DNA of 64,000 nt, taken from NCBI RefSeq assembly GCF_040719375.1, contig NZ_JBFDTP010000002.1, positions 1,612,001 through 1,676,000 on the forward strand, given 5' to 3'. Made by a program: the position numbers and the translations under genes. This stretch comes from Clostridium sp. AN503. GTDB taxonomy: Bacteria; Bacillota; Clostridia; Lachnospirales; Lachnospiraceae. The notes below the pieces were generated by a model. It was not told where the DNA came from, searched no databases, and worked only from the letters and a program-made list of their open reading frames with translations. This document shows, one piece after another, positions 49,202 through 58,295 of the stretch (positions are counted from its first letter, which is position 1; each line of letters begins with the position of its first letter).

Positions 49202-51028
49202 ATGTGTGGAATTATTGGATATTCAGGGCCGCTGGATGCCCGCAAAGTACTGTTGGAGGGACTGTCAGGACTGGAATACCGTGGGTATGACAGTGCAGGA
49301 GTTGCACTCTGCATGGAAGATTCAACCATCTGTCTGGCAAAGAAGGTGGGGAAGGTCAGGTCGCTGAAAGATTACTGCAGTGAATATATCACGGGAGGTT
49401 CCCACAGCGGTATTGGTCATACCCGATGGGCCACCCACGGCGGCGTTACCGACGAAAATGCCCATCCGCACCGGGCGGGGAATGTAACTCTGATCCATAA
49501 CGGTATTATTGAAAACTATCATGCCCTGACGGAGCGGTTTGGGCTTGCGGGGCGGCTGGTCTCCCAGACGGACAGCGAGGTGGCCGCATGGGTTCTGGAT
49601 GCTATCTATACTGGTGATCCGCTTATGGCAATCCGGGAATTGAAAGGGCTGCTGGAGGGCTCCTACAGCTTCTGTATCCTGTTTGACGACCAGCCCGGCG
49701 CAGTCTACGCCATGCGCAGCGTCAGCCCGCTGGTGGCCTCCTATACCCATGCGGGTGCCATGATCGCATCGGACCTGACAGCCCTGATCCCCTACACCAA
49801 TCAGTACTTCGTGGTACCGGAGAACCATATTGTCAAGCTGACGCCTTACAAGGTCCATGTATATGCGCTGGAGGATGGATTTCCCAAGGTATACCCTGAG
49901 ATCATGACCGTCAACTGGAATATGGACGCTGCCATGAAGAACGGGTTTCCTCATTTTATGATGAAAGAGATCCACGAACAGCCGGAGGCGATGAAAAACA
50001 CGATCCTGCCACGCCTGAACAAAGGACTGCCGGATTTTACAGAAGATCAGATCCCCGACCATATTTTTGAAACATGCAGCCGGATCCATATTGTCGCGTG
50101 TGGGACGGCTATGCATGCAGGTATGGTGGCAAGGGCTGTGATGGAGCCGATCCTGAGGATTCCGGTCACGGTCTCGATCGCATCCGAGTTCCGCTATGAG
50201 GAACCCCTGATCGATGAGAAGACTCTGGTCATCATCATTTCCCAGTCAGGCGAGACCATCGACACCCTGGCGGCCTTAAGACTGTCCAGGCAGTACGGTT
50301 CCACGACCCTCGCCGTTGTCAATGTGAAGGGGTCTACCATAGCAAGAGAAAGCGACTATGTGCTCTACACACATGCCGGTCCGGAGATCGCAGTGGCGAG
50401 CACCAAAGCATACTCGGTGCAGCTGGCGGCCCTCTACATGATAGGCTGTAAGCTGGCTCTGGTCAGAGGCTGTTATACGCCGCAGCAGGCAGCCGGGTTC
50501 CTGACGGACCTGCTGGACGCCATACCTGCCATGGAAATGATGTTGTCGAAGCAGGAACTCATAAAAGAGATCGTGACCCACTTGATCCAGAGTCCGGACG
50601 CATTTTTTATCGGACGGGGGTTAGACTACGCATTTTCACTGGAAGGAGCCTTGAAGCTCAAAGAGATATCCTATATCCATGCGGAGGCCTACGCAGCCGG
50701 AGAACTGAAGCATGGGACCATAGCACTGATCTCTGACCAGGTCCCGGTGATCGCGATTGCCACCCAGGAGCATGTGTTTGCAAAGACCATATCCAATATC
50801 CGTGAAGTGAGGGCCAGAGGCGCCTTTGTGATCCTGCTGACTAAAGAGAGCTCCCTGGTGGATGAAGGGGTGGCGGATATCTGCCTCAGAATCCCAGACG
50901 TGAACGATCGTTTTACGGTATTTCCGATCGCGGTAGCGCTGCAGTTTATTGCCTACTACGCTTCCATTGGAAAGAATCTGGATGTGGACCAGCCACGGAA
51001 TCTGGCAAAATCAGTTACAGTGGAATAA
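49202..51028 (+). CDS. glmS: Glutamine-fructose-6-phosphate aminotransferase
   Basis: 608 residues. Class II amidotransferase with the N-terminal catalytic Cys (MCGIIGYSG), GHTRWATHG and DSE(V)AAW; two SIS domains (~285-590) with SQSGET and the C-terminal DQPRNLAKSVTVE. It makes glucosamine-6-phosphate from fructose-6-phosphate and Gln for peptidoglycan and amino-sugar synthesis, and is fed back by the ribozyme upstream. AAGGAAATAGAG precedes the start. It is monocistronic, ending at a terminator. Confidence 0.98.
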   Translation: MCGIIGYSGPLDARKVLLEGLSGLEYRGYDSAGVALCMEDSTICLAKKVGKVRSLKDYCSEYITGGSHSGIGHTRWATHGGVTDENAHPHRAGNVTLIHNGIIENYHALTERFGLAGRLVSQTDSEVAAWVLDAIYTGDPLMAIRELKGLLEGSYSFCILFDDQPGAVYAMRSVSPLVASYTHAGAMIASDLTALIPYTNQYFVVPENHIVKLTPYKVHVYALEDGFPKVYPEIMTVNWNMDAAMKNGFPHFMMKEIHEQPEAMKNTILPRLNKGLPDFTEDQIPDHIFETCSRIHIVACGTAMHAGMVARAVMEPILRIPVTVSIASEFRYEEPLIDEKTLVIIISQSGETIDTLAALRLSRQYGSTTLAVVNVKGSTIARESDYVLYTHAGPEIAVASTKAYSVQLAALYMIGCKLALVRGCYTPQQAAGFLTDLLDAIPAMEMMLSKQELIKEIVTHLIQSPDAFFIGRGLDYAFSLEGALKLKEISYIHAEAYAAGELKHGTIALISDQVPVIAIATQEHVFAKTISNIREVRARGAFVILLTKESSLVDEGVADICLRIPDVNDRFTVFPIAVALQFIAYYASIGKNLDVDQPRNLAKSVTVE

Positions 51029-51056
51029 ATAATGATATAAAGACAGACAGAAAAGA

Positions 51057-51087
51057 CGGGAACCCCGGATCAGGTTCCCGCCTTTTT
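51057..51087 (+). terminator. glmS terminator
   Basis: CGGGAACC pairs with GGTTCCCG around an 8-nt loop, followed by CCTTTTT, 29 nt after the stop. Confidence 0.9.
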
Positions 51088-51131
51088 CTGCCTGTGAAAT
51101 GATGAATCCCTTAAATATAACACAGCGATGT

Positions 51132-51488
51132 TCAGTTTTTAAATTCATCCAGCTCCACAACCCGTCCGTCTCTCCAGATCCGTTCCAGATCATAGAACAG
51201 CCGGTCTTCCCTGCAGAACACGTGGACAATGATATCGCCGTAGTCCATCAAGATCCAGTTGGCGCTCTGATAGCCCTCCACCTGTCTGCAGTGGTAACCC
51301 GCTTTGCCCAGGACTTCCTCTACATTGTCAGTCATGGCCTGTACCTGGCTGGTATTGGAACCGCTGGCAATCAGGAAATAATCAGCAAGCACGGATACTT
51401 CGTGGATGTCGATCACACGGATGTCCTCCCCCTTCTTGTCCTCCAGTGCGCCGATCGCCAGTTTTACCATCTCTTTCGCCTGATCCAT
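51132..51488 (-). CDS. rsfS: Ribosomal silencing factor RsfS
   Basis: 118 residues from the ATG at 51488 (AAAGGAG upstream). The family core EDIRVIDIHEVSVLADYFLIASGSN followed by QVEGYQSANWILMDYGDIIVHVF is clear. RsfS binds L14 of the large subunit and blocks subunit joining when nutrients are low. It is the last gene of the rplU-to-rsfS transcript, 4 nt after yqeK. Confidence 0.96.
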   Translation of the reverse strand: MDQAKEMVKLAIGALEDKKGEDIRVIDIHEVSVLADYFLIASGSNTSQVQAMTDNVEEVLGKAGYHCRQVEGYQSANWILMDYGDIIVHVFCREDRLFYDLERIWRDGRVVELDEFKN

Positions 51489-51492
51489 ATTG

Positions 51493-52089
51493 TCATTCTC
51501 CTTTCTGTAACCCTGCCTGGGTAAGCTTTTCAAAATATACAAAGGTCTGCTGCGTCACAGGATCTACGCTGCCGCCTTTTTTCTTTAGATATTCCAGGGT
51601 GCCTGCCAGGATCTCATACATGGCCCGGTCCAGGTCCTGAAAGGCCAGATACCGCATCTGAGGCAGATTGGCCGCTTTGTCCCGCCGCGGTTCAATATAG
51701 TCTGCGATATACAGGATCTTGTCCAACATCCCCATACCTGGCTTTCCTGTGGTGTGGCAGCCGATAGCAGAAAGAATCTCCTGATCCTTGATACCGAATT
51801 TGTTTTCAGCCATCCATGCGCCGTATTTGGCATGGATCACGGATGGAGCCTTCAACTGCCCTTCCGTCAGCACAATGCCGTGCTTTTCACACCGGGCGAT
51901 CAGCTCGTTGTCCGTAAAACGTTTGGCACAGTCGTGCATCAGCCCGGCCAGCTCCGCCTTGTCGATATCGTATCCGTAACGCATTGCCAGAGCCACGCAG
52001 ATAAACGATACGCTCAGAGAATGCTCATAGCGCATAGGGTCCAGTCTGGACTTTAACTGCTTTCGAAATGTAATGATCTGTTCATTCAT
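51493..52089 (-). CDS. yqeK: YqeK-type HD-domain hydrolase (diadenosine tetraphosphatase)
   Basis: 198 residues. HD superfamily metal residues: RYEHSLSVSFI, AGLMHDCAKR (HD), and HTTGKPGMGMLDKILYIADYIEP. YqeK proteins cleave Ap4A symmetrically to ADP. The gene overlaps nadD by 8 nt and precedes rsfS, the conserved nadD-yqeK-rsfS order of Firmicutes. Confidence 0.95.
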   Translation of the reverse strand: MNEQIITFRKQLKSRLDPMRYEHSLSVSFICVALAMRYGYDIDKAELAGLMHDCAKRFTDNELIARCEKHGIVLTEGQLKAPSVIHAKYGAWMAENKFGIKDQEILSAIGCHTTGKPGMGMLDKILYIADYIEPRRDKAANLPQMRYLAFQDLDRAMYEILAGTLEYLKKKGGSVDPVTQQTFVYFEKLTQAGLQKGE

Positions 52090-52711
52090 AATAAGCCTCC
52101 GCCTGCTCCCGGTACATGCCGTGTTCTTCGATATACTGTTCTACCGGGCCTGGCACGTATTTGAATATTTTTTTACCGCGTGCTTCCATCTCCCGCAGTT
52201 CCCCGGAGGATATATCCACCTCCTCACAGTGAAGCCTGCGGATATCCGCTCCATATCTCGCCCTTAAAGCCGCGATCTGTTCATCAATGGTGCAGCGGGC
52301 GTCCTCGTACTCCCTCCCTGCAACCAGAAGTGTGGTCTGCTCCATCACCTCTTCCGGGTGGTACCACTTCTCGATCTCGTATAGGGAATCCGCTCCGATG
52401 ATGAAAAAGAAACGATGCTGTGGATACGCCTCTGAAAGCAGTCTCAAGGTCTGTGCCGTGTAGGTGTTTCCTGGACGCCTCGCCTCAAAATCCGAGAACC
52501 TGAAATATGGATAATCCGCGATCGCCAGACGGACCATCTCACACCGTTCTTTCACATCGGTCACATGGTGGTCTGTCTTATGGGGCGGGTTGCCCGACGG
52601 CATGAACCACACCTCAGCCAGATTGTATTCCTGAAAAGCCTGCTTTCCAAGGAGCAGGTGTCCGTTGTGGATGGGATCAAACGTTCCGCCCATGATACCG
52701 ATATCCGCCAT
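52082..52711 (-). CDS. nadD: Nicotinate-nucleotide adenylyltransferase
   Basis: 209 residues from the ATG at 52711 (AAGGAG 11 nt upstream; a GTG at 52723 is too close to it). The nucleotidyltransferase motif GTFDPIHNGHL (HxGH) and a C-terminal ISSGELREMEARGKKI (SSTxIR-type) are present. It adenylylates NaMN in NAD biosynthesis. Overlaps yqeK by 8 nt and follows yhbY by 38 nt. Confidence 0.96.
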   Translation of the reverse strand: MADIGIMGGTFDPIHNGHLLLGKQAFQEYNLAEVWFMPSGNPPHKTDHHVTDVKERCEMVRLAIADYPYFRFSDFEARRPGNTYTAQTLRLLSEAYPQHRFFFIIGADSLYEIEKWYHPEEVMEQTTLLVAGREYEDARCTIDEQIAALRARYGADIRRLHCEEVDISSGELREMEARGKKIFKYVPGPVEQYIEEHGMYREQAEAYYE

Positions 52712-52749
52712 GGCCTCAGACACTCCTTCTTAATCTATGATCAAACTTG

Positions 52750-53046
52750 TTATTTTGGCAGCACGATCTTCCGCTTTGCCTCGTCCTTTGCAGGCCTGTA
52801 AAGGACGATCTTTTTCCCGATGACCTGCACAACCTCTGAATGGGTGCGCTCCGCCAGCACTTCCGCGATAGAACGCCCGTCATCCAGGCAGTTTTTCAGC
52901 ACGGTGATCTTGATCAGTTCCCGCGCCTCAAGGGCTTCCGCGATCGCAGCGGTGATCTCCGGCGTTACGCTGGACTTGCCGATCTGAAAGATGGGGTCCA
53001 TGGTCATCGCCAGTCCCTTGAGATAAGATCTCTGTTTACTCGTCAT
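52750..53046 (-). CDS. yhbY: CRM-domain RNA-binding protein YhbY
   Basis: 98 residues. MTSKQRSYLKGLAMTMDPIFQIGKSSVT and the GXXG-type loop region are typical of YhbY, which binds pre-50S particles. It lies between obgE and nadD, the usual Firmicutes neighbourhood. AGGAGAG precedes the ATG. Confidence 0.96.
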   Translation of the reverse strand: MTSKQRSYLKGLAMTMDPIFQIGKSSVTPEITAAIAEALEARELIKITVLKNCLDDGRSIAEVLAERTHSEVVQVIGKKIVLYRPAKDEAKRKIVLPK

Positions 53047-53058
53047 GTTGCTCTCCTC

Positions 53059-54342
53059 TTATTTGTAATAATCAAACGCCAGCCCGTACATGCGGACCGT
53101 ATCGCCCTCCTGGATGCCCGCAGCTTCTAACTCCTCCAGGATACCGCTCTCTTTTAAGAAATTCTGGAAGAATACAAAGCCCTTCTCGGACTCTAAATTG
53201 GTGTAGCCCAGCATCTTTTCGATGCGCGGCCCTTCCACAACAAATGCGCCGTCCTCGTCACGCTCCACCGTGTAAGGCAGGTTCCGGTCTCCGGCATACT
53301 CGATCTGGAACTCTTTTTCAAAGATCACCGGCTCAAGATCCACTGTCTGTAAAAGCTCATGGACTGCGTACAGCAGTTCCTTCACGCCCTTTCCGCTGAC
53401 TGCGGAGATGGGGAATACCTTAATGCCCTGAGGCTCAAACTCCCTGCGAAGGATCTCTACCGGGTCCTCGTCTCCGGGATATACGGCGTCCATCTTGTTG
53501 GCTGCGATCACCATCGGTCGTTCCATGAGAGCCGGATTGTATGCCTCAAGCTCCGCATTGATCGCACGGATATCTGCCACCGGATCGCGTCCTTCAGTCC
53601 CGGCTGCGTCCACCACATGCACCAGCACGCGGCACCGTTCGATATGACGCAGGAAATCGTGTCCAAGTCCGACTCCCTGGGAAGCGCCCTCGATCAGTCC
53701 CGGAATATCAGCCATGACAAAGCCCGCTCCGCCGTCCAGATCCACAACGCCCAGATGGGGATTCAGCGTAGTGAAATGGTAATTGGCGATCTTGGGCTTT
53801 GCGTTGGAGACGCGGGAAAGCAGGGTGGACTTTCCGACATTGGGGAAGCCTACCAGACCTACATCCGCGATCACCTTTAACTCCAACTGCACCCAAAGCT
53901 CATGACCCGGCTGGCCCGGCTGTGCGTATTTGGGTGCCTGCATGGTCGGGGTGGCAAAGTTCATATTGCCCAGACCGCCCTTACCTCCCCGTAAGATCAC
54001 TTCTCTTTTATTGTCACCGGACATATCTGCGATGACCTTGCCGGTCTCGAAGTCCTTGATAACGGTCCCTTCAGGAACCTTGACTACCAGATTCTCCGCG
54101 TTGGCGCCGTGACACCGCTTCTTTCCGCCTTGTTCTCCGTCTCGTGCGGCATATTTCCTTACATGCCGAAAGTCTGTCAGGGTATTTAAACCGGGATCCA
54201 CCTCAAAGATCACATCTCCGCCTTTGCCGCCGTCCCCGCCGTCAGGTCCGCCTGCCGGTACGAACAGCTCCTTGCGGAAGCTCACATGGCCGTCCCCGCC
54301 TTTGCCTGATTTAATAAAAATTTTTGCACTGTCTGCAAACAT
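53059..54342 (-). CDS. obgE: GTPase ObgE/CgtA
   Basis: 427 residues from the ATG at 54342 (MFADSAKIFIKSGKGGDG); longer in-frame starts upstream are unlikely. The Gly-rich Obg fold (GGPDGGDGGKGGDVIFEVD) is followed by a G domain with G1 GFPNVGKST, G3 DIPGLIEGA and G4 NKMD, then an OCT domain. It assists late 50S assembly and stringent control. Cotranscribed with rpmA. Confidence 0.97.
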   Translation of the reverse strand: MFADSAKIFIKSGKGGDGHVSFRKELFVPAGGPDGGDGGKGGDVIFEVDPGLNTLTDFRHVRKYAARDGEQGGKKRCHGANAENLVVKVPEGTVIKDFETGKVIADMSGDNKREVILRGGKGGLGNMNFATPTMQAPKYAQPGQPGHELWVQLELKVIADVGLVGFPNVGKSTLLSRVSNAKPKIANYHFTTLNPHLGVVDLDGGAGFVMADIPGLIEGASQGVGLGHDFLRHIERCRVLVHVVDAAGTEGRDPVADIRAINAELEAYNPALMERPMVIAANKMDAVYPGDEDPVEILRREFEPQGIKVFPISAVSGKGVKELLYAVHELLQTVDLEPVIFEKEFQIEYAGDRNLPYTVERDEDGAFVVEGPRIEKMLGYTNLESEKGFVFFQNFLKESGILEELEAAGIQEGDTVRMYGLAFDYYK

Positions 54343-54473
54343 GGATACACCTAGATCCTTTCTGTCAAAAAACGTTCCAATCCGCCCCAGGCGTAAGGCC
54401 CGGGCGACCCGCCGCAAACGGCGAGTGAAAAAAGGCTTCATACTAAGTATCAGTATGAAGCCTGTCAGTCAAA

Positions 54474-54764
54474 TTATTCGTTGATTGTTCTCGGGTAAAC
54501 AGAAACCTGCTTTTTGTCTCTGCCCTTTCTCTCAAATCTCACAACACCGTCTACAGTAGCAAACAGGGTATCATCACCGCCGCGTCCTACGTTCAGACCC
54601 GGATGGATCTTGGTGCCGCGCTGTCTGTAAAGAATGTTGCCAGCCAATACGAACTGACCGTCTGCTCTCTTGGCGCCCAGTCTCTTGGACTCGGAATCTC
54701 TGCCGTTCTTCGTGGAGCCTACACCCTTTTTATGAGCGAATAACTGAAGGTTCATCTTAAACAT
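54474..54764 (-). CDS. rpmA: Ribosomal protein bL27
   Basis: 96 residues. The extended N-terminus MFKMNLQLFAHKKGVGSTKNG carries the Firmicutes site FA/HKKG that must be removed by the Prp protease encoded next door. The rest (GRDSESKRLGAKRADGQFV...) is standard bL27, which lies near the peptidyl-transferase centre. The 3 nt to prp shows tight linkage. Confidence 0.98.
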   Translation of the reverse strand: MFKMNLQLFAHKKGVGSTKNGRDSESKRLGAKRADGQFVLAGNILYRQRGTKIHPGLNVGRGGDDTLFATVDGVVRFERKGRDKKQVSVYPRTINE

Positions 54765-54767
54765 CTC

Positions 54768-55106
54768 TTACACCTCCTTAAATCGAATTTTTATATACGG
54801 TTCTCCATATGCCTCCTCGATATCCTGCAAACCAAATACCAGAGAATTCATAAGAAGTGTCGCTTCCTGACTCACATCACCGGTAAAGCGAAAACGGAAT
54901 AACCCGGACTGCTCGTCCTCCTCCGCGTCAAATGCAGTGTCCGTGAAATGCTCCACGGAATTTGCCATATTGAGCGTCAGGGCGGACACGGCGGAGCATA
55001 CAAGCTCCTGTCCCTCCTGATGGTCATCAGCATAACCTGCATGACCGAGAAGTTCAATCCCGATATAGTGATGTCCTGAACCGACCAATACGGTTACGTT
55101 AATCAT
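54768..55106 (-). CDS. prp: Ribosomal-processing cysteine protease Prp
   Basis: 112 residues. The catalytic His is in LLGHAGYADDHQEG and the Cys in ELVCSAVSALTLN, the conserved pair of the family. It trims the bL27 N-terminus, which is essential in Firmicutes that have the extension. Located between rplU and rpmA, as usual. Confidence 0.95.
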   Translation of the reverse strand: MINVTVLVGSGHHYIGIELLGHAGYADDHQEGQELVCSAVSALTLNMANSVEHFTDTAFDAEEDEQSGLFRFRFTGDVSQEATLLMNSLVFGLQDIEEAYGEPYIKIRFKEV

Positions 55107-55111
55107 GGTAA

Positions 55112-55420
55112 TTAAGCGTTGATCTTGTCGATCTTGATCTGGGTATAGAGCTGTCTGTGACCATTTTTCTTATGGTATCCAGATTTTCTCTTATACTTGT
55201 AAACAATCACTTTTTTCGCTTTTGCTTCCTTAACTACGGTTCCGGAAACGGTCGCGCCGGCTACAGTCGGGCATCCGATGGATAACTCACCGTTGTTAAC
55301 AGCAAGAACCTGGTCAAACGTAACGGTTTCGCCAGCGTCCACACCAAGTTTTTCAACCTTAATGATATCGCCTTCTGCTACTCTGTACTGCTTACCACCT
55401 GTTGCAATAATTGCGTACAT
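55112..55420 (-). CDS. rplU: Ribosomal protein bL21
   Basis: 102 residues from the ATG at 55420 (AGGAGGTG 5 nt upstream). The opening MYAIIATGGKQYRVAEGDII and C-terminal YKRKSGYHKKNGHRQLYTQIKI are diagnostic. First gene of the operon, behind a leader and a strong promoter. The longer in-frame upstream start falls inside the leader. Confidence 0.98.
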   Translation of the reverse strand: MYAIIATGGKQYRVAEGDIIKVEKLGVDAGETVTFDQVLAVNNGELSIGCPTVAGATVSGTVVKEAKAKKVIVYKYKRKSGYHKKNGHRQLYTQIKIDKINA

Positions 55421-55500
55421 ATGGCACCTCCTATTATCATTACTCGCCAACTGTGGTGTCCGGAAGGGAATCCGGAGCTTTTCAACCTCATTGTGCGGCA
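55421..55500 (-). promoter_or_regulatory. Putative L21 autoregulatory leader
   Basis: The ~80-nt 5' UTR of rplU contains a hairpin (TCCGGA...TCCGGA) and sits where Firmicutes carry an L21 leader RNA that lets bL21 control its own operon. Structure is not checked in detail. Confidence 0.5.
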
Positions 55501-55509
55501 TACTAAAAA

Positions 55510-55538
55510 ATAATATCATGTGATAAGAAAAAAGTCAA
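55510..55538 (-). promoter_or_regulatory. rplU operon promoter
   Basis: On the minus strand TTGACT (55538-55533), a 17-nt spacer and TATTAT (55515-55510), a good sigma-A promoter 90 nt upstream of rplU. Confidence 0.85.
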
Positions 55539-55619
55539 GCAATAAATCATATTTTTTCCATTGTTTTCCTTGTGTAATTTCTGGTATAATGAACGAGGTT
55601 TTGAAAGGGGATCGCGATC

Positions 55620-56948
55620 ATGAGATCAAAGAATATGATATTCATCCGCTGCTGCTACGGCTACGCGGTCAGCGGCACAGCAGTTTTGGTAGTTGGGGCC
55701 ATCCTGCCCTCCATCATGAGGGAGGCTGGTCTGAGTTATACTATGGCCGGCGGTATGCTGTCCATGATGGCAGCCGGCAATATGCTGGCTAGCTTTCTTT
55801 TTCCGGTGATGGTACGTTTTATGGGGAAACGCCTTTCCATCACCCTCACCTCGTTCCTGGTACCGGTCAGCTTCTTACTGCTGCCCCGCCTGCCGGGGAT
55901 CGGTATCTTATACCTGCTGATGCTGGCCTGCGGCCTGGCCCGGGGCTCTATCACCATTATCAACAATATGACGGTCAATGTGATCAGCCACAGCTCCGGA
56001 AAAGCGCTCAACCTGCTCCACTGCAGCTTCGCGGCAGGAGCGTTTCTCACACCGTTTCTGACGGCGGTGATGATCCGGGCGGGACTTGGATGGCGCAGCC
56101 CTCTGTATCTGATCATGGCACTAAGCGTTTCCTCAGCGCTCTCCTACGCCACGATGGATTATTCCGGTGACGGTGGGGATGAGACCAGGGAAGACGAGGT
56201 CAGCACAGATGCGGTAACTGCTGGTGAGGACCGGGCGTTTTTGAAGAATTTTTATTTTTACTGCATCAGCTTTCTGCTGTTTTTCTATGTGGGAACAGAA
56301 AATTGCATCAACGGCTGGTTCGTGACTTATCTGCAGAGCACCGGTGTCATGACGGAGGCATATGCAGCATCCATGGTGTCCGTAACCTGGCTGACCATCA
56401 TGGGCGGCAGGCTGGTCTGCGCATCCTTATCCAGGCGTTTTGAGAAAAGCACTCTGACTGTGATAAACGCAGTGGGGAGCGGGATCTGTTTTACCGTTCT
56501 TCTGTCAGCGTCCAGCCTGGTCACGATCACGGCAGCCCTGGCAGGCCTTGGTTTCTTTTTGGCAGGCATCTATCCCACCTGCATCGCGGATGCAGGCCAG
56601 TACACCAAAGGCTCTGCACTTGGCATGTCGATCCTGACAGCGATCTCTGCTCTGGGCGGGATCATCGCGCCCCAGCTGATCGGAAGCGCCGCGGACAGGA
56701 TGGGGATGGCGGCGGCCTTCGGGCTGCTCTGTTTCAACGCAGCCGTTATGGTCCTCCTGGCGCTGGTCAATTTTTCTAAAACCACAGGCGTTTGCGGTCC
56801 CGGTAAGGCACGCAGACGCCTGTCTGATATAAGTCTTTTATTATTCCTTCATCCATGTCCTCGGCGAGAACAAAAGCAGCATCGGGAACAGTTCCAGCCG
56901 TCCGGCCAGCATATCAAACATCAGCACATATTTGGAAAACGTGCTTAA
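55620..56948 (+). CDS. MFS transporter with a C-terminal run into trkH
   Basis: 442 residues. Twelve spans are predicted in the first ~390 residues; GGMLSMMAAGNMLASFLFPVMVRFMGKRLS includes an MFS motif A-like loop. Substrate unknown. An extended -10 (TGGTATAAT, 55582-55590) and AAAGGGG precede it. After ALVNFSKTTGVCG the last ~55 residues are Arg/Gln/His-rich and unlike a transporter tail. They overlap the convergent trkH by 108 nt, so a stop codon was probably lost or the tail is dispensable. Confidence 0.8.
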   Translation: MRSKNMIFIRCCYGYAVSGTAVLVVGAILPSIMREAGLSYTMAGGMLSMMAAGNMLASFLFPVMVRFMGKRLSITLTSFLVPVSFLLLPRLPGIGILYLLMLACGLARGSITIINNMTVNVISHSSGKALNLLHCSFAAGAFLTPFLTAVMIRAGLGWRSPLYLIMALSVSSALSYATMDYSGDGGDETREDEVSTDAVTAGEDRAFLKNFYFYCISFLLFFYVGTENCINGWFVTYLQSTGVMTEAYAASMVSVTWLTIMGGRLVCASLSRRFEKSTLTVINAVGSGICFTVLLSASSLVTITAALAGLGFFLAGIYPTCIADAGQYTKGSALGMSILTAISALGGIIAPQLIGSAADRMGMAAAFGLLCFNAAVMVLLALVNFSKTTGVCGPGKARRRLSDISLLLFLHPCPRREQKQHREQFQPSGQHIKHQHIFGKRA

Positions 56949-58280
56949 CAGACCGAAATTGCACGCAGGTCCCACCTCATTGAGACCGGGGCCGATATTG
57001 TTAAGGGTAGCCGCTACCGCCGTAAAGTTGGTGGTCAGATCCAGGTTGTCCAGGCTGATGAACAGCACGGATACTGTAAAGATCAGCATATAAGCGATCA
57101 GGAACGTGTTGATGGACCGGAGCACCGTATGCTCAATGACCTTACCCTCATACTTTAACACCTTTACGCTGCGTGGATGGACCAGGGAGGACAGCTCCTT
57201 TTTCACAGTCTTGAACGCGATCGCAATACGGGAAACTTTGATCCCTCCGCCGGTACTGCCGGCACAGGCGCCCACGAACATCAGGCAGACCAGAATGCTC
57301 TTTGAAAAGCCGGGCCACACGTCAAAATCCACCGTAGAGTAACCGGTTGTGGTGATGATGGAAGCAACCTGGAACGCACTGTGGTGCAGCGCCTGCAGGA
57401 TGCTGGGAAAATACCCGCGGATATTCCAGGCGATAAACAGGGTGCTCGCCAGGATGATACCCAAATATACCCGCATCTCCTCGCAGTGCAGGGCGTCCTT
57501 CGGCTTTTTGATCAGGAACAGATAGTAAACATTGAAGTTTATGCCGAACAGGATCATAAAGACCGTAAACACCGCCTGCTGGAATGTGGTATAGGAGCCG
57601 CAGCTGTCATTTAAGATCCCGAAGCCTCCGGTTCCGGCTGTGCCGAAGCTCATTGCTATGGAATCAAACCACGGCATCCCGCTGAAGAGCAGGATAAAGA
57701 TCTGCAGCATCGTCATGGAAAAATAAATGAGATAAAGGATCTTTGCCGTTGCCTTCACCTTGGGGACCAGCTTGCCTACGGAAGGCCCGGGGCTCTCCGC
57801 ACGCATGATATGGATATTGTAGCCTCCTGCCAGAGGCAGCACCGCCAGGATGAATACCAGTACGCCCATGCCGCCGATCCAGTGGGTAAAGCTGCGCCAC
57901 ATCAGCATACACTTGTCAAGTGGCTCCACCGCTGCCAGAATGCTTGCTCCGGTAGTGGTGAATCCAGAGATAACTTCAAACAGCGCGTCCTCAAACACCG
58001 GGATCTGACCGCTGAAATAAAATGGCAGCGCGCCGAAAAAGCTGAGGATGATCCAGCTTAAGGCTACGGACACAAATCCCTCTTTTGCATAAAACACAGT
58101 ACTTTTTGGTTTTTTATGTGCCAGGAGCCATCCCGTGATCCCACAAAAAAGGCCAATGCCCAAGAAATAAAAACCGTTCATTTCCCCGAAGATCACCGCA
58201 ATGACACAGGGCAAAATCATCAAAACTCCTTCAATTCCGAGCACCCAGCCCAGAAAATACAAAATCATCCCAATATTCAT
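56841..58280 (-). CDS. trkH: TrkH/KtrB-type potassium channel subunit
   Basis: 479 residues, about eight to ten spans arranged in M1-P-M2 repeats with selectivity-filter-like turns: FTTTGAS, GTAGTGGFG, TTTGYSTVD and the loop near NNIGPG. It forms the K+ pore regulated by TrkA. It is 15 nt after trkA and ends SPRTWMKE; its 3' end overlaps the MFS tail. Confidence 0.95.
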   Translation of the reverse strand: MNIGMILYFLGWVLGIEGVLMILPCVIAVIFGEMNGFYFLGIGLFCGITGWLLAHKKPKSTVFYAKEGFVSVALSWIILSFFGALPFYFSGQIPVFEDALFEVISGFTTTGASILAAVEPLDKCMLMWRSFTHWIGGMGVLVFILAVLPLAGGYNIHIMRAESPGPSVGKLVPKVKATAKILYLIYFSMTMLQIFILLFSGMPWFDSIAMSFGTAGTGGFGILNDSCGSYTTFQQAVFTVFMILFGINFNVYYLFLIKKPKDALHCEEMRVYLGIILASTLFIAWNIRGYFPSILQALHHSAFQVASIITTTGYSTVDFDVWPGFSKSILVCLMFVGACAGSTGGGIKVSRIAIAFKTVKKELSSLVHPRSVKVLKYEGKVIEHTVLRSINTFLIAYMLIFTVSVLFISLDNLDLTTNFTAVAATLNNIGPGLNEVGPACNFGLLSTFSKYVLMFDMLAGRLELFPMLLLFSPRTWMKE

Positions 58281-58295
58281 ATCTTCTGCATCCTT

